NCBI GenBank assembly: GCA_947068385.1
Contig: CAMTBF010000019.1
Location: 1 to 16,797 of the forward strand
Length of the DNA: 16,797 nucleotides
Origin: an uncultured Lachnospiraceae bacterium
Lineage (GTDB): Bacteria; Bacillota; Clostridia; Lachnospirales; Lachnospiraceae
Reading direction: 5' to 3'
The translations under genes were made by a program, and so were the position numbers. The notes beneath the pieces were generated by a model. It worked only from the letters and a program-made list of their open reading frames with translations, was not told the origin of the DNA and made no database searches. Below are positions 5,301-14,495 of the stretch, piece by piece; within the stretch, counting starts at the first letter, position 1, and every line of letters begins with the position of its first letter.

Positions 5301-5999
5301 ATGGAAATCTTAAAATGCCAGGGCCTCCGAAAGGTATACGGCACCGGCGACAATCAGGTAGTAGCGTTGGACGGAATCGATTTGTCCGTGGACAAGGGGG
5401 AATTCGTAGCCATCGTGGGCTCCTCCGGCTCGGGCAAGTCCACCCTGCTGCACATCCTGGGCACCGTGGACAAGCCCACGGAGGGGACGGTCACCATAGA
5501 CGGCACGGACCTCTCCAAGCTTAATCCGACCCAGGCGGCAATCTTCCGCCGCAGGAAGGTAGGCCTGGTGTACCAGTTCTACAACCTGATTCCCACCCTC
5601 ACCGTGCGGAAAAACATCCTGATGCCCCTGGCCCTGGACAAAAAGAAGCCCAATCAGGAATATTTCCAGAAAATCGTGGACACCCTGGGAATCGCAGACC
5701 GCCTGGATGCGCTGCCAAGCCAATTGTCCGGCGGCCAGCAGCAGAGGGTGGCCATCGCCCGCTCCCTGATCTACCGCCCCGCATTGCTTTTGGCGGACGA
5801 GCCCACCGGGAACCTGGACCAGAAGAATTCCAGGGAAATCATGGACATGCTAAAGCTCTCCAACCGCAGCCTGGAGCAGACCATCCTGTTGATCACCCAC
5901 GACGAAAAGGTGGCCCTGGAGGCGGAGCGCATCATCACCATCCAGGACGGCCACATCCTAAGCGACGACCGGAGGGAGGTGAACTCGCTGTCCATGTGA
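5301..5999 (+). CDS. ABC transporter ATP-binding protein (MacB/LolD/BceA type), 232 aa
   Basis: ATPase of an exporter or target-protection transporter working with the FtsX-type permease downstream. Walker [10 protein letters not shown] (residues 40-48), Q-loop Gln92, signature LSGGQ (142-146), Walker [13 protein letters not shown] (162-173) and switch His200 are all intact, and the DEPTGNLD form is typical of this subfamily. ATG 5301 is preceded by AAAGGAG (5285-5291) at 9 nt. The frame stays open back to 5151, but that stretch lacks a ribosome site next to any start and looks like leader. It lies 181 bp from the kinase and has its own apparent regulator-controlled promoter; the permease follows 6 bp after its stop. 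Role in antimicrobial-peptide detoxification is inferred from the family and context. Confidence 0.94.
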   Translation: MEILKCQGLRKVYGTGDNQVVALDGIDLSVDKGEFVAIVGSSGSGKSTLLHILGTVDKPTEGTVTIDGTDLSKLNPTQAAIFRRRKVGLVYQFYNLIPTLTVRKNILMPLALDKKKPNQEYFQKIVDTLGIADRLDALPSQLSGGQQQRVAIARSLIYRPALLLADEPTGNLDQKNSREIMDMLKLSNRSLEQTILLITHDEKVALEAERIITIQDGHILSDDRREVNSLSM

Positions 6000-6005
6000 C
6001 GGCGT

Positions 6006-8237
6006 ATGGTTATGTGGAAAGAATATTCATCCGATTACAGGAAAAACAACCCCTCCTCCAGCCTGTCCGTGCGGATTTCAGCCCTTATTTCCGCGCTGCT
6101 GCTCTCCCTACTGTGCTGTCTGTTCTATAACCTATGGAAATACGAGGTGGAGCGGATAGAGCTGGAGGAGGGCGGCTGGCAGAGCAGGCTGACAGGAGAG
6201 ATGAGCCCGGAAGCGCTGGATAACGTGCGGGATTTCGCCACCGTAGAAGACGCTGTGGTAAACGAAAAGAAGAGCCGGGACGGTGAGACGGTGACAGACC
6301 TCTATTTCTACCATTACAGGGATGTCCTTCAGGACACGCCCCGCATAGCCGAGCTGGCAGGGATTCCCGCGGAAAAGATCACCTACCACCATCAGCTCCT
6401 GGCGCTGTTTTTTGTCCGCGACCCCCAGGACACCGCGCCCAGGCTGCTGTTTCCCCTGTTCCTCCTGATTACGGCCATGGCGTCATTTTCCCTGGTGGTC
6501 ATCATACACAATTCCTTTGCCGTGTCCATGAACGCCAGGATCCACCAGTTCGGCATCTTTTCCAGCATCGGGGCCACGCCGAAGCAGATCCGCGCCTGCC
6601 TGCTGCAGGAGGCCGCCTCCCTCTGCGCCCTGCCGGTACTGATGGGGAATCTCTTAGGCATCGGAGGCGGGATGGGCTTGATGCTCCTGACCAATGTGCT
6701 GCTGGGAAGCGACATCCCGGGGCGGCATGAGGTAAACCCCGGATACCATCCGCTGGTCCTGGCCGTCACCCTGCTGGTCACCATGGCCACCGTCTGGGTC
6801 TCCGCCTGGCTGCCCGCCAGGAAGCTGAGCAGGCTCACGCCCCTGGAGGCCATCCGCAACACCGGGGAGCTGCAGCTGAAGCGCAGGAAGAACTCCCGTC
6901 TCCTGGCCCTTTTGTTCGGCGTGGAGGGGGAGCTGGCAGGCAATGCCCTGAAGGCCCAGCGGAAAGCCCTGCGGACGGCCTCTTTGTCTCTGCTGTTCTC
7001 CTTTATGGCCTTTACCATGATGCAGTGCTTCTTCACCCTCTCGGAGATCAGCACCAGGGAGACCTATTTTGAGAGATATCAGAGTGTCTGGGACATCTAT
7101 GTCACGGTCAAGGACGCTTCGGTGGAAAATTTTCCGGAGACGGAAGCCCTCCAGGAGCTTGCCGGGGCGGAAAGCGCCATTGTGTATCAAAAGGCAGTGG
7201 CAAAGCGGCTTATCACGGAGGCGGAGCTGAGCGAGGAGATGAAGTCCTTCGGCGCATTTTCCCAGGCTCCCGGGCATTATGTGGCCCAGGTGGAGGGCGG
7301 ATGGCTGGTGAATGCTCCCCTGGTCATATTGGACGACGACAGCTTTCTGGCTTATTGTGAGCAGATTGGCGCTGCGCCCCGGCTGGACGGCGCAGTGGTC
7401 ATAAACCGGATTCGGGACGTGACGAACCCGGACTTCCGGCATCCGGTCTTCTATCCTTACCTGAAAAAGGACAGCGTGGGGGAGGCTCCCGTCAGCGTCC
7501 TGCGGCAGTCCGGCAGCGAGGATGTGGCGGCACAGGTTCCGATCCTGGCCTATACCACACAGGTTCCTGCCCTGCGGGAGGAGTACGCCACGCTTGACTA
7601 CTATGAACTAATACATTTCCTCCCCGCCTCTCTCTGGAGGGAGCTCAGGGGACAGATTGGAGGCGCTGAGGAGAATGTGCAGATTTGCGTCCTGGGGAAA
7701 GAGGGTGTCACATTGGAGGAGCTGAACGACCTGGAAGCCGCGATTGCTGCCCTTATAGGCCAGAGTCGTGCCGTGGAGAGCGAAAACCGCATCCGGGAAT
7801 ACGACACCAACGATACCCAGCTCCAGGGAATGATGGCCTTCTTCGGCGGGTTCTGCGTGCTGTTGGCTGTCATCGGCCTGGGCAATGTATTCTCCAATAC
7901 CCTGGGCTTCGTGCGGCAGCGCAGGCGGGAATTCGCCAGGTACCTGTCCGTGGGGCTGACTCCGGCATCCCTGCGGAAGATGTTCTGCATCGAGGCGCTG
8001 GTCATAGCGGGACGGCCTATCCTGATTACCCTTCCCCTGGCGGCGCTCGCCGTGGGCACCATGCTGAAGATGAGCTATGTGGCTCCGGGGGAGTTCCTGG
8101 CGGAAGCGCCTTTGCTTCCCATCGCCCTATTCCTGCTGGCCATCGTGGCTTGTGTGGCGCTGAGCTATTCCCTGGCCTGGTGGAATGTGCGGAAAATCAG
8201 CCTGGCGGAGGTCCTGCGGGACGATACCATGATGTAG
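6006..8237 (+). CDS. FtsX/MacB-like ABC transporter permease, 743 aa
   Basis: Membrane partner of the preceding ATPase. Eight probable membrane helices (residues ~24-44, 146-168, 205-230, 248-270, 323-345, 607-630, 664-686, 702-724) form two FtsX-type cores. A ~100-residue domain lies outside between helices 1 and 2, and a ~260-residue extracytoplasmic domain between helices 5 and 6. Both cores show the coupling-helix style (FGIFSSIGATPKQI; FARYLSVGLTPASL) followed by LTPLEAIR and ISLAEVLR ends. BceB-type permeases are somewhat shorter and have ten helices with one large loop, so this is a related but different layout. The start may be ATG 6006 or ATG 6012; no strong ribosome site is close, and translation probably couples to the ATPase stop 6 bp upstream. 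A terminator follows. Confidence 0.92.
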   Translation: MVMWKEYSSDYRKNNPSSSLSVRISALISALLLSLLCCLFYNLWKYEVERIELEEGGWQSRLTGEMSPEALDNVRDFATVEDAVVNEKKSRDGETVTDLYFYHYRDVLQDTPRIAELAGIPAEKITYHHQLLALFFVRDPQDTAPRLLFPLFLLITAMASFSLVVIIHNSFAVSMNARIHQFGIFSSIGATPKQIRACLLQEAASLCALPVLMGNLLGIGGGMGLMLLTNVLLGSDIPGRHEVNPGYHPLVLAVTLLVTMATVWVSAWLPARKLSRLTPLEAIRNTGELQLKRRKNSRLLALLFGVEGELAGNALKAQRKALRTASLSLLFSFMAFTMMQCFFTLSEISTRETYFERYQSVWDIYVTVKDASVENFPETEALQELAGAESAIVYQKAVAKRLITEAELSEEMKSFGAFSQAPGHYVAQVEGGWLVNAPLVILDDDSFLAYCEQIGAAPRLDGAVVINRIRDVTNPDFRHPVFYPYLKKDSVGEAPVSVLRQSGSEDVAAQVPILAYTTQVPALREEYATLDYYELIHFLPASLWRELRGQIGGAEENVQICVLGKEGVTLEELNDLEAAIAALIGQSRAVESENRIREYDTNDTQLQGMMAFFGGFCVLLAVIGLGNVFSNTLGFVRQRRREFARYLSVGLTPASLRKMFCIEALVIAGRPILITLPLAALAVGTMLKMSYVAPGEFLAEAPLLPIALFLLAIVACVALSYSLAWWNVRKISLAEVLRDDTMM

Positions 8238-8243
8238 GAGACG

Positions 8244-8292
8244 AAAAGGAGCTGCCGCTCTCATGGCTGGGCAGGCCATGGCGCGGCAGCTC
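8244..8292. terminator. Bidirectional terminator between convergent operons
   Basis: GAGCTGCCGC (8249-8258) and GCGGCAGCTC (8283-8292) form a perfect 10-bp stem; CATGGC/GCCATG can pair inside it. On the minus strand it is followed by CTTTTC, on the plus strand by TTCT. It separates the permease (plus) from the LxxG-repeat protein (minus). Confidence 0.7.
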
Positions 8293-8315
8293 TTCTGCAT
8301 GTAACCGGAAATCGT

Positions 8316-10706
8316 TCACTCCTCTTTCCCGATGGAATCCGTCCGGTAGATGAATTTCACCCTGCCGTCCATTCCTTTGTCCAGGCCGGAGAAGTTATCG
8401 TAATGCTTCGCGGCGTCCAGGGTGGCGCGGAGCCTTTCCACCAGGCCGTCCAGGTCGTCGTCCACGGCATCCACCAGCTTCTGGATGCCCTCGTCGTTGA
8501 ACTCCTGCAGACCATCGTCCAGCTTTCCGGCGCCGTCCCGAAGCTGGGCGATGCCGTCGGTCAGGGCCGGGGCCCCGCTCTTCATGGTAGAGATGCCCTC
8601 ACAGAGCTCTGAGGCCCCGGCGTAGAGCTGCCCTGTGCCGCCCCGCAGCTCGTCTATGCCGCTCTTAAGCTGGCCCGCGCCGCCTGCGGCCTCCGCCACG
8701 CCCGCCGTGTAGGCCTGCACGCCCAGGTAGAAGACGTTGTAGGTGTCAAGGGACTGCTTTAAGGCGATGACGGCCTTCGCGCCCTCGGAGGCGGCCGTGA
8801 GCTGGCTCTGTACCTCATCTCCCGCCATGTTGTCCGCAATGGCCTTCTGCACCTGGAGTTCGGTGTTAGCGGCGATGGTCTCCCGAACCGCGTCGCTGGC
8901 CATCTGCTCGTTCACCTTCCCCTCTATCAGGGCCTGGATGTCGGGCGTGCCCATCTGGGCCTCCACGGTTTCGGCTATCTGGGCCCTTACCTCCTCGGAT
9001 GCCATCTGGCTGTCTATGGCTCCCGCAATCTGGGCCTGCTGCTCCTCGTCTATCATTCCGGCGGCTATCGCGGCCTCATAGTCCTCCTTGGTCATGTTCA
9101 TCTGTGCCAGGACGGCGGCCATTACCTTCTCTTTGGCCCCTGCTGCCACCTGCTCCTCCACGCCCTGCCTGACCGCTGCAGTGACCTGGGGCACCACCTG
9201 TTCCCGCACCGCGGCGGTCACGGCTGCCTCTATCTCGCCCTGCTTTGCTTCCACGGCCGCGCTGACCTGCTCGTAGGCCTTTTGGTAGACCGCGTCGCCG
9301 TCCAGGGAAGCGATGACCCCGTTCAATACGTCCCCGTAATTCTCCACGGTCATCCCAGGCACCTCCAGCCCTGCCGCGCCCAGCTGGGTTCTGGCCGTGG
9401 CCAGCAGGGTGTCGAACACCTGCCTGGCACCGCCGTTCAGCTCCCCGTTCTTGGACACCAAAGTGTTCAATCCCGCCTGAAGGCTTGCCGTGCCGTTCTG
9501 GAGCTTTGCGGCCCCCTCGTCCAGGGAGCCCACGCCGTTTCGAAGCTGGGCCGCGCCGTCGGAGAGCTTGTCGATTCCCGCCACCAGCTCCCCGGATTTC
9601 TCCAACAGGGTGCAGAGACCGTCGTACAATTGGGAGGAGCCGTCCATCAGCTGGGCCATGGCATCCGTCAGCTCTCCCAGCGCACCGTTCAGGTCGTCCA
9701 CCAGGTTCTCATTGTCCATATCCACGCTGTCGAACAGGTCGTTGGTGGCAATCGTGACGGTCATGCCCATCTCGAAATCCTTCACATCCGCTGTGACTTC
9801 AAAGGACTCCGGGAGATCCAGCTTCTCCGAATCCACCCCCAGGTTCTCCTGCAGGCCGGGCAGCGCGTAGCCCATGACTACCATCCTATCGCCATCGTTT
9901 ATCAGCTTTCCGCCGGACACCTCCACATTGGTGAAGACCTGGTTGTCCAAAAACATCCCTGTCACTACGGCGAAAGGCACGTATACCTTCGTCCGGGTGC
10001 CCTCTACCTGGGCGTACTCATACTGTTCGTTGGCGTATGCGAAACGCATGGTAAGCTTTCCGCTCTTTCCGGCCAGGTTCTCCGGGGAGATTTCCTTTCC
10101 GTCCAGCAGATAGGTGATGGTAAGCTTTACCGGCAGCTCCTTCTCTATGCTGCCCTGGTAGTAGATGTCCGCGCCGTCGGCGTCCCATACCTTCACGGAA
10201 TTCTTTTCTGATACAAATGTCTCATCGCCGTTCACGTTCTCTATATCCGTCAGCTCCGATACGTCCACCAGGCTCTCCGCCCCGGCAGAGTTCTTCAGCC
10301 AGTCGCTGACCACGATCTTTCTGGTGCTGCCGTCGGCGCCTGCCCAGACGTAGACCGTCTCCTCCTTGGCCAGCTTCTCTTCTGCCGCTTTGCTGCCTTT
10401 CTCTGGCTTTCTTGCGGCATCCTTGTCTTTTGCTGTGCCATCGTTTCCAGACGCTCCCTTTTCCTCTCCGGTTCCGCTGTCTTCGGATGCCCCGGCCTCT
10501 CCCGCGGCTCCGTCAGCGTCAGCTTCTGCCTCCGCTTCCTGCGCCGAACCGTTCTCCGCGGCCAGCGTATACATCACCGTGCCCGTCCCGCCCAGGGCCA
10601 ACGCGGCGCACAGCGCAGCCGCTGTCAGCTTCATGGCCGTCTTTCTCTTCGCGGCCCCGTTCCTTGCCATCCTATCCATCAATTCTTGAACCATTTTATT
10701 CTTCAT
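8316..10706 (-). CDS. Membrane-anchored extracytoplasmic LxxG-heptad protein (YhgE-like), 796 aa
   Basis: A single N-terminal hydrophobic segment (residues ~27-48) after a basic stretch suggests a signal anchor. An acidic Ala/Glu/Gly low-complexity spacer (~52-115) follows, then a beta-rich region (~117-325). Two blocks of LxxG heptads (~337-420 and ~674-735), as in YhgE and some MMPL proteins, flank a long Ala/Gln/Glu-rich predicted helix (~475-650) with a loosely repeated QMAS..VR..IA motif. No C-terminal membrane segment is seen. The ATG at 10706 has GGAGG 10 nt upstream and overlaps the MMPL stop by 4 nt; the frame runs open further upstream but inside the MMPL gene. Coupling suggests an accessory subunit of the pump. 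In some relatives LxxG repeats are built into the MMPL chain, here perhaps a separate protein. Exact function unknown. Confidence 0.85.
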   Translation of the reverse strand: MKNKMVQELMDRMARNGAAKRKTAMKLTAAALCAALALGGTGTVMYTLAAENGSAQEAEAEADADGAAGEAGASEDSGTGEEKGASGNDGTAKDKDAARKPEKGSKAAEEKLAKEETVYVWAGADGSTRKIVVSDWLKNSAGAESLVDVSELTDIENVNGDETFVSEKNSVKVWDADGADIYYQGSIEKELPVKLTITYLLDGKEISPENLAGKSGKLTMRFAYANEQYEYAQVEGTRTKVYVPFAVVTGMFLDNQVFTNVEVSGGKLINDGDRMVVMGYALPGLQENLGVDSEKLDLPESFEVTADVKDFEMGMTVTIATNDLFDSVDMDNENLVDDLNGALGELTDAMAQLMDGSSQLYDGLCTLLEKSGELVAGIDKLSDGAAQLRNGVGSLDEGAAKLQNGTASLQAGLNTLVSKNGELNGGARQVFDTLLATARTQLGAAGLEVPGMTVENYGDVLNGVIASLDGDAVYQKAYEQVSAAVEAKQGEIEAAVTAAVREQVVPQVTAAVRQGVEEQVAAGAKEKVMAAVLAQMNMTKEDYEAAIAAGMIDEEQQAQIAGAIDSQMASEEVRAQIAETVEAQMGTPDIQALIEGKVNEQMASDAVRETIAANTELQVQKAIADNMAGDEVQSQLTAASEGAKAVIALKQSLDTYNVFYLGVQAYTAGVAEAAGGAGQLKSGIDELRGGTGQLYAGASELCEGISTMKSGAPALTDGIAQLRDGAGKLDDGLQEFNDEGIQKLVDAVDDDLDGLVERLRATLDAAKHYDNFSGLDKGMDGRVKFIYRTDSIGKEE

Positions 10707-12817
10707 GATACAGTCGCCTCCACCATTTTCTTCTTTGTCTTTTCTGTCCTGTCTTTCTTTTTCATGCCCACCGTGGTCACGCAGATCAGCCCATCGCACA
10801 GCAGGAGCAGTGAGGGCAGGATGAATATCACGGAGAGCATGCTCACCACCGCGCCCCTTGCCATCAGCATGCACATGGCGCTGATGATGTCGATATTGGA
10901 GTACACCGCCACCCCAAAGGTGGCTGCGAAGAGCCCCATCCCCGATACGATGACTGAGGGGATGGAACTGGCCAGGGCTATCCCTACGGACTTGCGCTTA
11001 TCCCTGCCGCCCATGCGCTCCTCCTTGTACCGGGTGGTCATCAGGATGGCATAGTCAACCGTTGCGCCGAGCTGAATCGTGCTGATGCAGATCGGGGCGA
11101 TGAAGGGCAGGCTCTGTCCCAGATAATGGGGCAGCCCCAGGTTGATGAAGATGGCGAGCTCGATCACCGATATCAGGATGAAGGGCAGGGAGATGCTCTT
11201 CTCCACCAACGCGATGATGACGAAGATGGCCAAAATGGACACCGCGTTCACCACCTTGAAGTCATGGTCTGTGGTCTCGATCATATCCTTCATGCAGGGC
11301 GCTTCGCCGATCAGCATGCCGCCCTGGTCATATTTTTTCAGGATGCCGTTCAGCTCGTTGATCTGGGCATTCACGTCATCGCTGGCCACCTTGTACTCCG
11401 AGTTGATTAGCATCAGCTCCCACTTGTCGCTTTTCAAGATTTCTCGGACAGACTGCGGCAGAATCTCCTCCGGCACCATGGGGCCGATGACGGATTCCAG
11501 TCCAAGCACATACTTTACGCCGTCCACCTGCTCCATCTCCTTGATCATGCGGCGCACGTCCTTCGATGAGACATCTGTATCCACCAGCAGCATATGGGTG
11601 GAAGCGATATTGAACTCCTCCTGCAGCTTGGAATTGGCGATGACATATTCCATGTCCTGTGGCAGGCATTCGCCCATGTCGTAGTACACCTCGCTGTTGG
11701 TCCTGCTGTACCCATAATAGGCAGGGGGAATCAGCGCCAGGAACACCACCAAAAACACCGGGAAGACCTTCACCACGCCCCCGGCGAACCTCTCCGTCCG
11801 GGGAATCAGGGACTTATGCTTCGTCCTCTGCAAAGGCTTATCCAACACCAGGATCAGCGCGGGCAGCACGGTGACGCAGCCCAGGACACCCAGCAGCACT
11901 CCCTTTGCCATGACAATCCCCAGATCCCGGCCCATGGTAAAGGACATGAAGCACAGGGCGATGAATCCGGCCACGGTGGTGATCGAGCTGCCCAGGACGC
12001 TGGCCAGGGTCTCCCGGATGGCCTCCGCCATGGCGGCCGCAGCCAGGCCCATCTTTTCCCGCTGCTCATTATAGCTGTGCCACAGGAAGATGGAATAGTC
12101 CATGGTCACCGCCAGCTGCAGCACCGCGGACAGGGCCTTGGTGATATAGGAAATCTCTCCCAGGAAATAGTTGGAGCCCAGGTTCAGCAGAATCATGATG
12201 CCGATGGAGGCCAGGAACACAAAGGGCACCAGCCAGCTGTCCAGAAGCAGCAGCATGGCCCCGCAGGCCAGCGCCACGGCTATCCCTACATAGATAGGCT
12301 CCTCCTTCTCGCACAGGTCCTTTAAATCCGTCACCAGCGCCGACATGCCGGACACATAGCACTGCTTCCCGCACACGGCCCGGATGTTTCGGATGGCATC
12401 CATGGTGATGTCCGCGGAGGTGGAGCTGTCGAAGAACACCGCCATCATGGTAGAATGCTCCGTATTGAACTCCCGGTAAAGCTTATCCGGCAGCAGCCCC
12501 ATGGGCACGGACAGATCCGCCAGGGAGTCATACCAGACCACGGTCTCCACATGCTCCACCTGCTCGATCTGGGCCTTTAGCTTAGACACGTCCTTCTCCG
12601 GCATATCCTCCACGATGATAAAAGAGAACGCCCCCTTGCCGAATTCCTCCATCAGCTCGTTCTGCCCGGTCACGGTGTCCATGTCCTCCGGCAGATAGTC
12701 CAACATATCGTAATTGATCCTCGTCCCCGCCATCCCCAGCACCGCCGGAACCGACAGCACCAGCGCCAGAATCAATATGGGGATGCGGAATTTCACGACT
12801 CCTTTTGAAAAACCCAT
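10703..12817 (-). CDS. MMPL/RND-superfamily transporter, 704 aa
   Basis: Twelve-helix, proton-driven exporter-type protein with the two-fold repeat of the family: a first helix (~10-30), an extracytoplasmic domain (~31-173), helices 2-6 (~174-325), then helix 7 (~350-368), a second extracytoplasmic domain (~370-520) and helices 8-12. The conserved Asp-Tyr pair of MMPL proton relays occurs in both halves, Asp240-Tyr241 (VTMDYSIF) and Asp588-Tyr589 (ATVDYAIL). The C-terminus is a basic tail. Length fits Gram-positive members. It is first in a two-gene unit, coupled by ATGA to the LxxG-repeat protein. ATG 12817 has AAAGG about 12 nt upstream, a weak site. Substrate is not readable: lipids, peptides or amphiphilic drugs are known for the family. 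Confidence 0.92.
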   Translation of the reverse strand: MGFSKGVVKFRIPILILALVLSVPAVLGMAGTRINYDMLDYLPEDMDTVTGQNELMEEFGKGAFSFIIVEDMPEKDVSKLKAQIEQVEHVETVVWYDSLADLSVPMGLLPDKLYREFNTEHSTMMAVFFDSSTSADITMDAIRNIRAVCGKQCYVSGMSALVTDLKDLCEKEEPIYVGIAVALACGAMLLLLDSWLVPFVFLASIGIMILLNLGSNYFLGEISYITKALSAVLQLAVTMDYSIFLWHSYNEQREKMGLAAAAMAEAIRETLASVLGSSITTVAGFIALCFMSFTMGRDLGIVMAKGVLLGVLGCVTVLPALILVLDKPLQRTKHKSLIPRTERFAGGVVKVFPVFLVVFLALIPPAYYGYSRTNSEVYYDMGECLPQDMEYVIANSKLQEEFNIASTHMLLVDTDVSSKDVRRMIKEMEQVDGVKYVLGLESVIGPMVPEEILPQSVREILKSDKWELMLINSEYKVASDDVNAQINELNGILKKYDQGGMLIGEAPCMKDMIETTDHDFKVVNAVSILAIFVIIALVEKSISLPFILISVIELAIFINLGLPHYLGQSLPFIAPICISTIQLGATVDYAILMTTRYKEERMGGRDKRKSVGIALASSIPSVIVSGMGLFAATFGVAVYSNIDIISAMCMLMARGAVVSMLSVIFILPSLLLLCDGLICVTTVGMKKKDRTEKTKKKMVEATVS

Positions 12818-12854
12818 GATTTCATCATCCTTTCTTGCCTCAATTGATGATGAC

Positions 12855-12863
12855 AGTATAGCA
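12855..12863 (-). promoter_or_regulatory. Extended -10 promoter for the MMPL pair
   Basis: Minus-strand TGCTATACT (TGn plus TATACT, hexamer at 12860-12855) about 38 bp before the MMPL start. No matching -35 at 17 bp; a TTGACG is present but 24 bp away. Predicted leader is ~30 nt. Confidence 0.45.
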
Positions 12864-12887
12864 ACGCCACCTCCCTGCGAAAATCGT

Positions 12888-12924
12888 CAAAAAAAGCCCT
12901 GTGCCTAAAAATCTGACACAGGGC
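12888..12924 (-). terminator. Strong Rho-independent terminator of the GntR-ABC operon
   Basis: Arms GCCCTGTG (12896-12903) and CACAGGGC (12917-12924), perfect 8-bp stem with a 13-nt loop, followed on the minus strand by seven T. It ends the operon to the right and isolates the MMPL pair. Confidence 0.9.
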
Positions 12925-12991
12925 GATATGTGACTAAAAACCAGACAAAACCTTTCCATTGCCTAAAAATGCCTTTCATTGCCAAGGCTCC

Positions 12992-13645
12992 TCAGAACTC
13001 CTTGCGCTCCATAATCCGGATGCTGATATGGCAGGAGAGGAGCAGCAGGGCGATGCAGACGCCCAGGGCCACCACGATGCCCATACCGGCGCTCATCACC
13101 GGTACCCGCTCCCCCAGGGCTTCCAGGTCGATGCCCAGCCTCTCCGCAATCTTTGTCCCGGCGATCACCACCAGGAAGATGCCCCCCATGATCACGATCT
13201 GGGCTATCCTGCTCTTCTCCGCCTCGAATTTCAGCCGCAGCGGCACCAGGAGCACATTCAGGCACACCGCCACAGGCAGGAGCACCAGAGCCGTCATCAT
13301 GCCCTCCATGGGGTCGAGGCCGCTTCGGGCCGTCCCGACCGCAATGGAGATGACGCTCCCCAGAAGCCATCCGCCGCCGCACATCAATATGGCGAACAGA
13401 TATTTTTCCAGCACATAGTCCTTCCTGGACACGGGCAGGGAGAACAGGAACGCGTTCCCATTGTCGAATTCATCGTAGCTGATGGTGCTGGACGTGAACG
13501 ATGTCCCGATGATGGCCATGTAGACCACGATGAAGCTCATATCGCTGCTGTAAAAGGACATGCCCACCGCCACCAGGAGGATGATCGCCAGGGAATTCCC
13601 CATATTCTTCATCAGTCTCAAGTCCTTGATCAGTAATCCTTTCAT
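12992..13645 (-). CDS. ABC-2 type transporter permease, 217 aa
   Basis: Integral membrane subunit of a small ABC transporter, with about six helices (residues ~15-35, 38-55, 84-106, 117-137, 149-168, 186-208). The N-terminal MKGLLIKDLRL and the SYDEFDNGNAFLFSLPVSRKDY stretch between helices 2 and 3 are typical of the ABC-2 permeases that pair with YtrA-type regulators. Its ATG (13645) overlaps the ATPase stop by 4 nt, so the two are translationally coupled. It is the last gene before a strong terminator. Substrate unknown; relatives respond to cell-wall-active compounds. Confidence 0.9.
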   Translation of the reverse strand: MKGLLIKDLRLMKNMGNSLAIILLVAVGMSFYSSDMSFIVVYMAIIGTSFTSSTISYDEFDNGNAFLFSLPVSRKDYVLEKYLFAILMCGGGWLLGSVISIAVGTARSGLDPMEGMMTALVLLPVAVCLNVLLVPLRLKFEAEKSRIAQIVIMGGIFLVVIAGTKIAERLGIDLEALGERVPVMSAGMGIVVALGVCIALLLLSCHISIRIMERKEF

Positions 13646-14493
13646 AATGCCTCCCCCCTTATCATCATCATGATCACTTCGTCAATGCTGCCCTTCAGGA
13701 TGGCAACCTTCGGATAGTTCTCGCTGTAGAAGCGCTTCTGGTTGGTCAGGCAGCTATAGCCGAAGCTCTCCTTCCTGCTGCGCAGGATATAGCGCTTGTC
13801 GATCGTCCGGTACTGCTCCTCGTCCACCTTCAGCACCGCGTAATCATCCAGCAGCACGTCCGTATCCTCGTGGAGGATGATCTTCCCCGCATGTATCATA
13901 TAGATGTCGTCGCACAGGGTCTCCAGGTCCCCGGAGATGTGGGAGCTTATCAGGATGCCCCTGTCCTCGTCCTGCTCCATGAATGCCCGGAGCAGCTCCA
14001 GAAGCTCATCCCTGGCCACCACGTCCAGGCCCGCCGTAGGCTCATCCAGGATCAGGAGCTGCGCCCTGTGGGAAATGGCCGTCAGGACCTTCAGCTTGGC
14101 CTTCATGCCCGTGGAGAATTCCTTGATCTTCTGGCTGTCGGGAAGCCCGAAACGCCTGACCTGCTCCAGGAAGAACGCCCTGTCGAACCGGGCATAGAGG
14201 CTGTCCATGACAGGGACGATGTCCTTTATGGTCAGGTAACCGCTGAAGCCCGCGTTGGACAGGACTACGCCCAGCTTCTGCTTATCCTTTGCGCCGAACC
14301 GGCTGCCGTCCTTTCCCAGGAGCTCTATCCTGCCGCCGTCGGGCCTAATCAGGCCCAGCACCGCCTTGAACGTGGTGCTCTTCCCGGCGCCGTTCTGCCC
14401 CACCAGCCCTGTCACCCGCCCCTGCAGGACCTCCATAGAGCAGTCCAGCTGGAACGAACCATAGCTTTTGTGCAAGTTTTCAATCTTTAACAT
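13642..14493 (-). CDS. ABC-2 type transporter ATP-binding protein, 283 aa
   Basis: ATPase with Walker A GQNGAGKST (residues 32-40), signature FSTGM (126-130, a degenerate LSGGQ common in ABC-2 ATPases), Walker B LLILDEPTAGLD (~146-157) and switch His185 in SSHI. A ~70-residue C-terminal extension follows the core, as in many ABC-2 ATPases. The start is set at ATG 14493, since GGAGG (14501-14505) lies 7 nt upstream; the GTG at 14499 would be only 1 nt from that site. With this start, 2 nt separate it from the GntR stop. Works with the downstream permease. Confidence 0.92.
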   Translation of the reverse strand: MLKIENLHKSYGSFQLDCSMEVLQGRVTGLVGQNGAGKSTTFKAVLGLIRPDGGRIELLGKDGSRFGAKDKQKLGVVLSNAGFSGYLTIKDIVPVMDSLYARFDRAFFLEQVRRFGLPDSQKIKEFSTGMKAKLKVLTAISHRAQLLILDEPTAGLDVVARDELLELLRAFMEQDEDRGILISSHISGDLETLCDDIYMIHAGKIILHEDTDVLLDDYAVLKVDEEQYRTIDKRYILRSRKESFGYSCLTNQKRFYSENYPKVAILKGSIDEVIMMMIRGEAL

Positions 14494-14495
14494 AT

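Noticed and set aside
9282..10211. 309-codon plus-strand frame inside the LxxG protein gene
   Set aside because: Antisense shadow; repetitive because the real gene is repetitive, with no recognisable domain.
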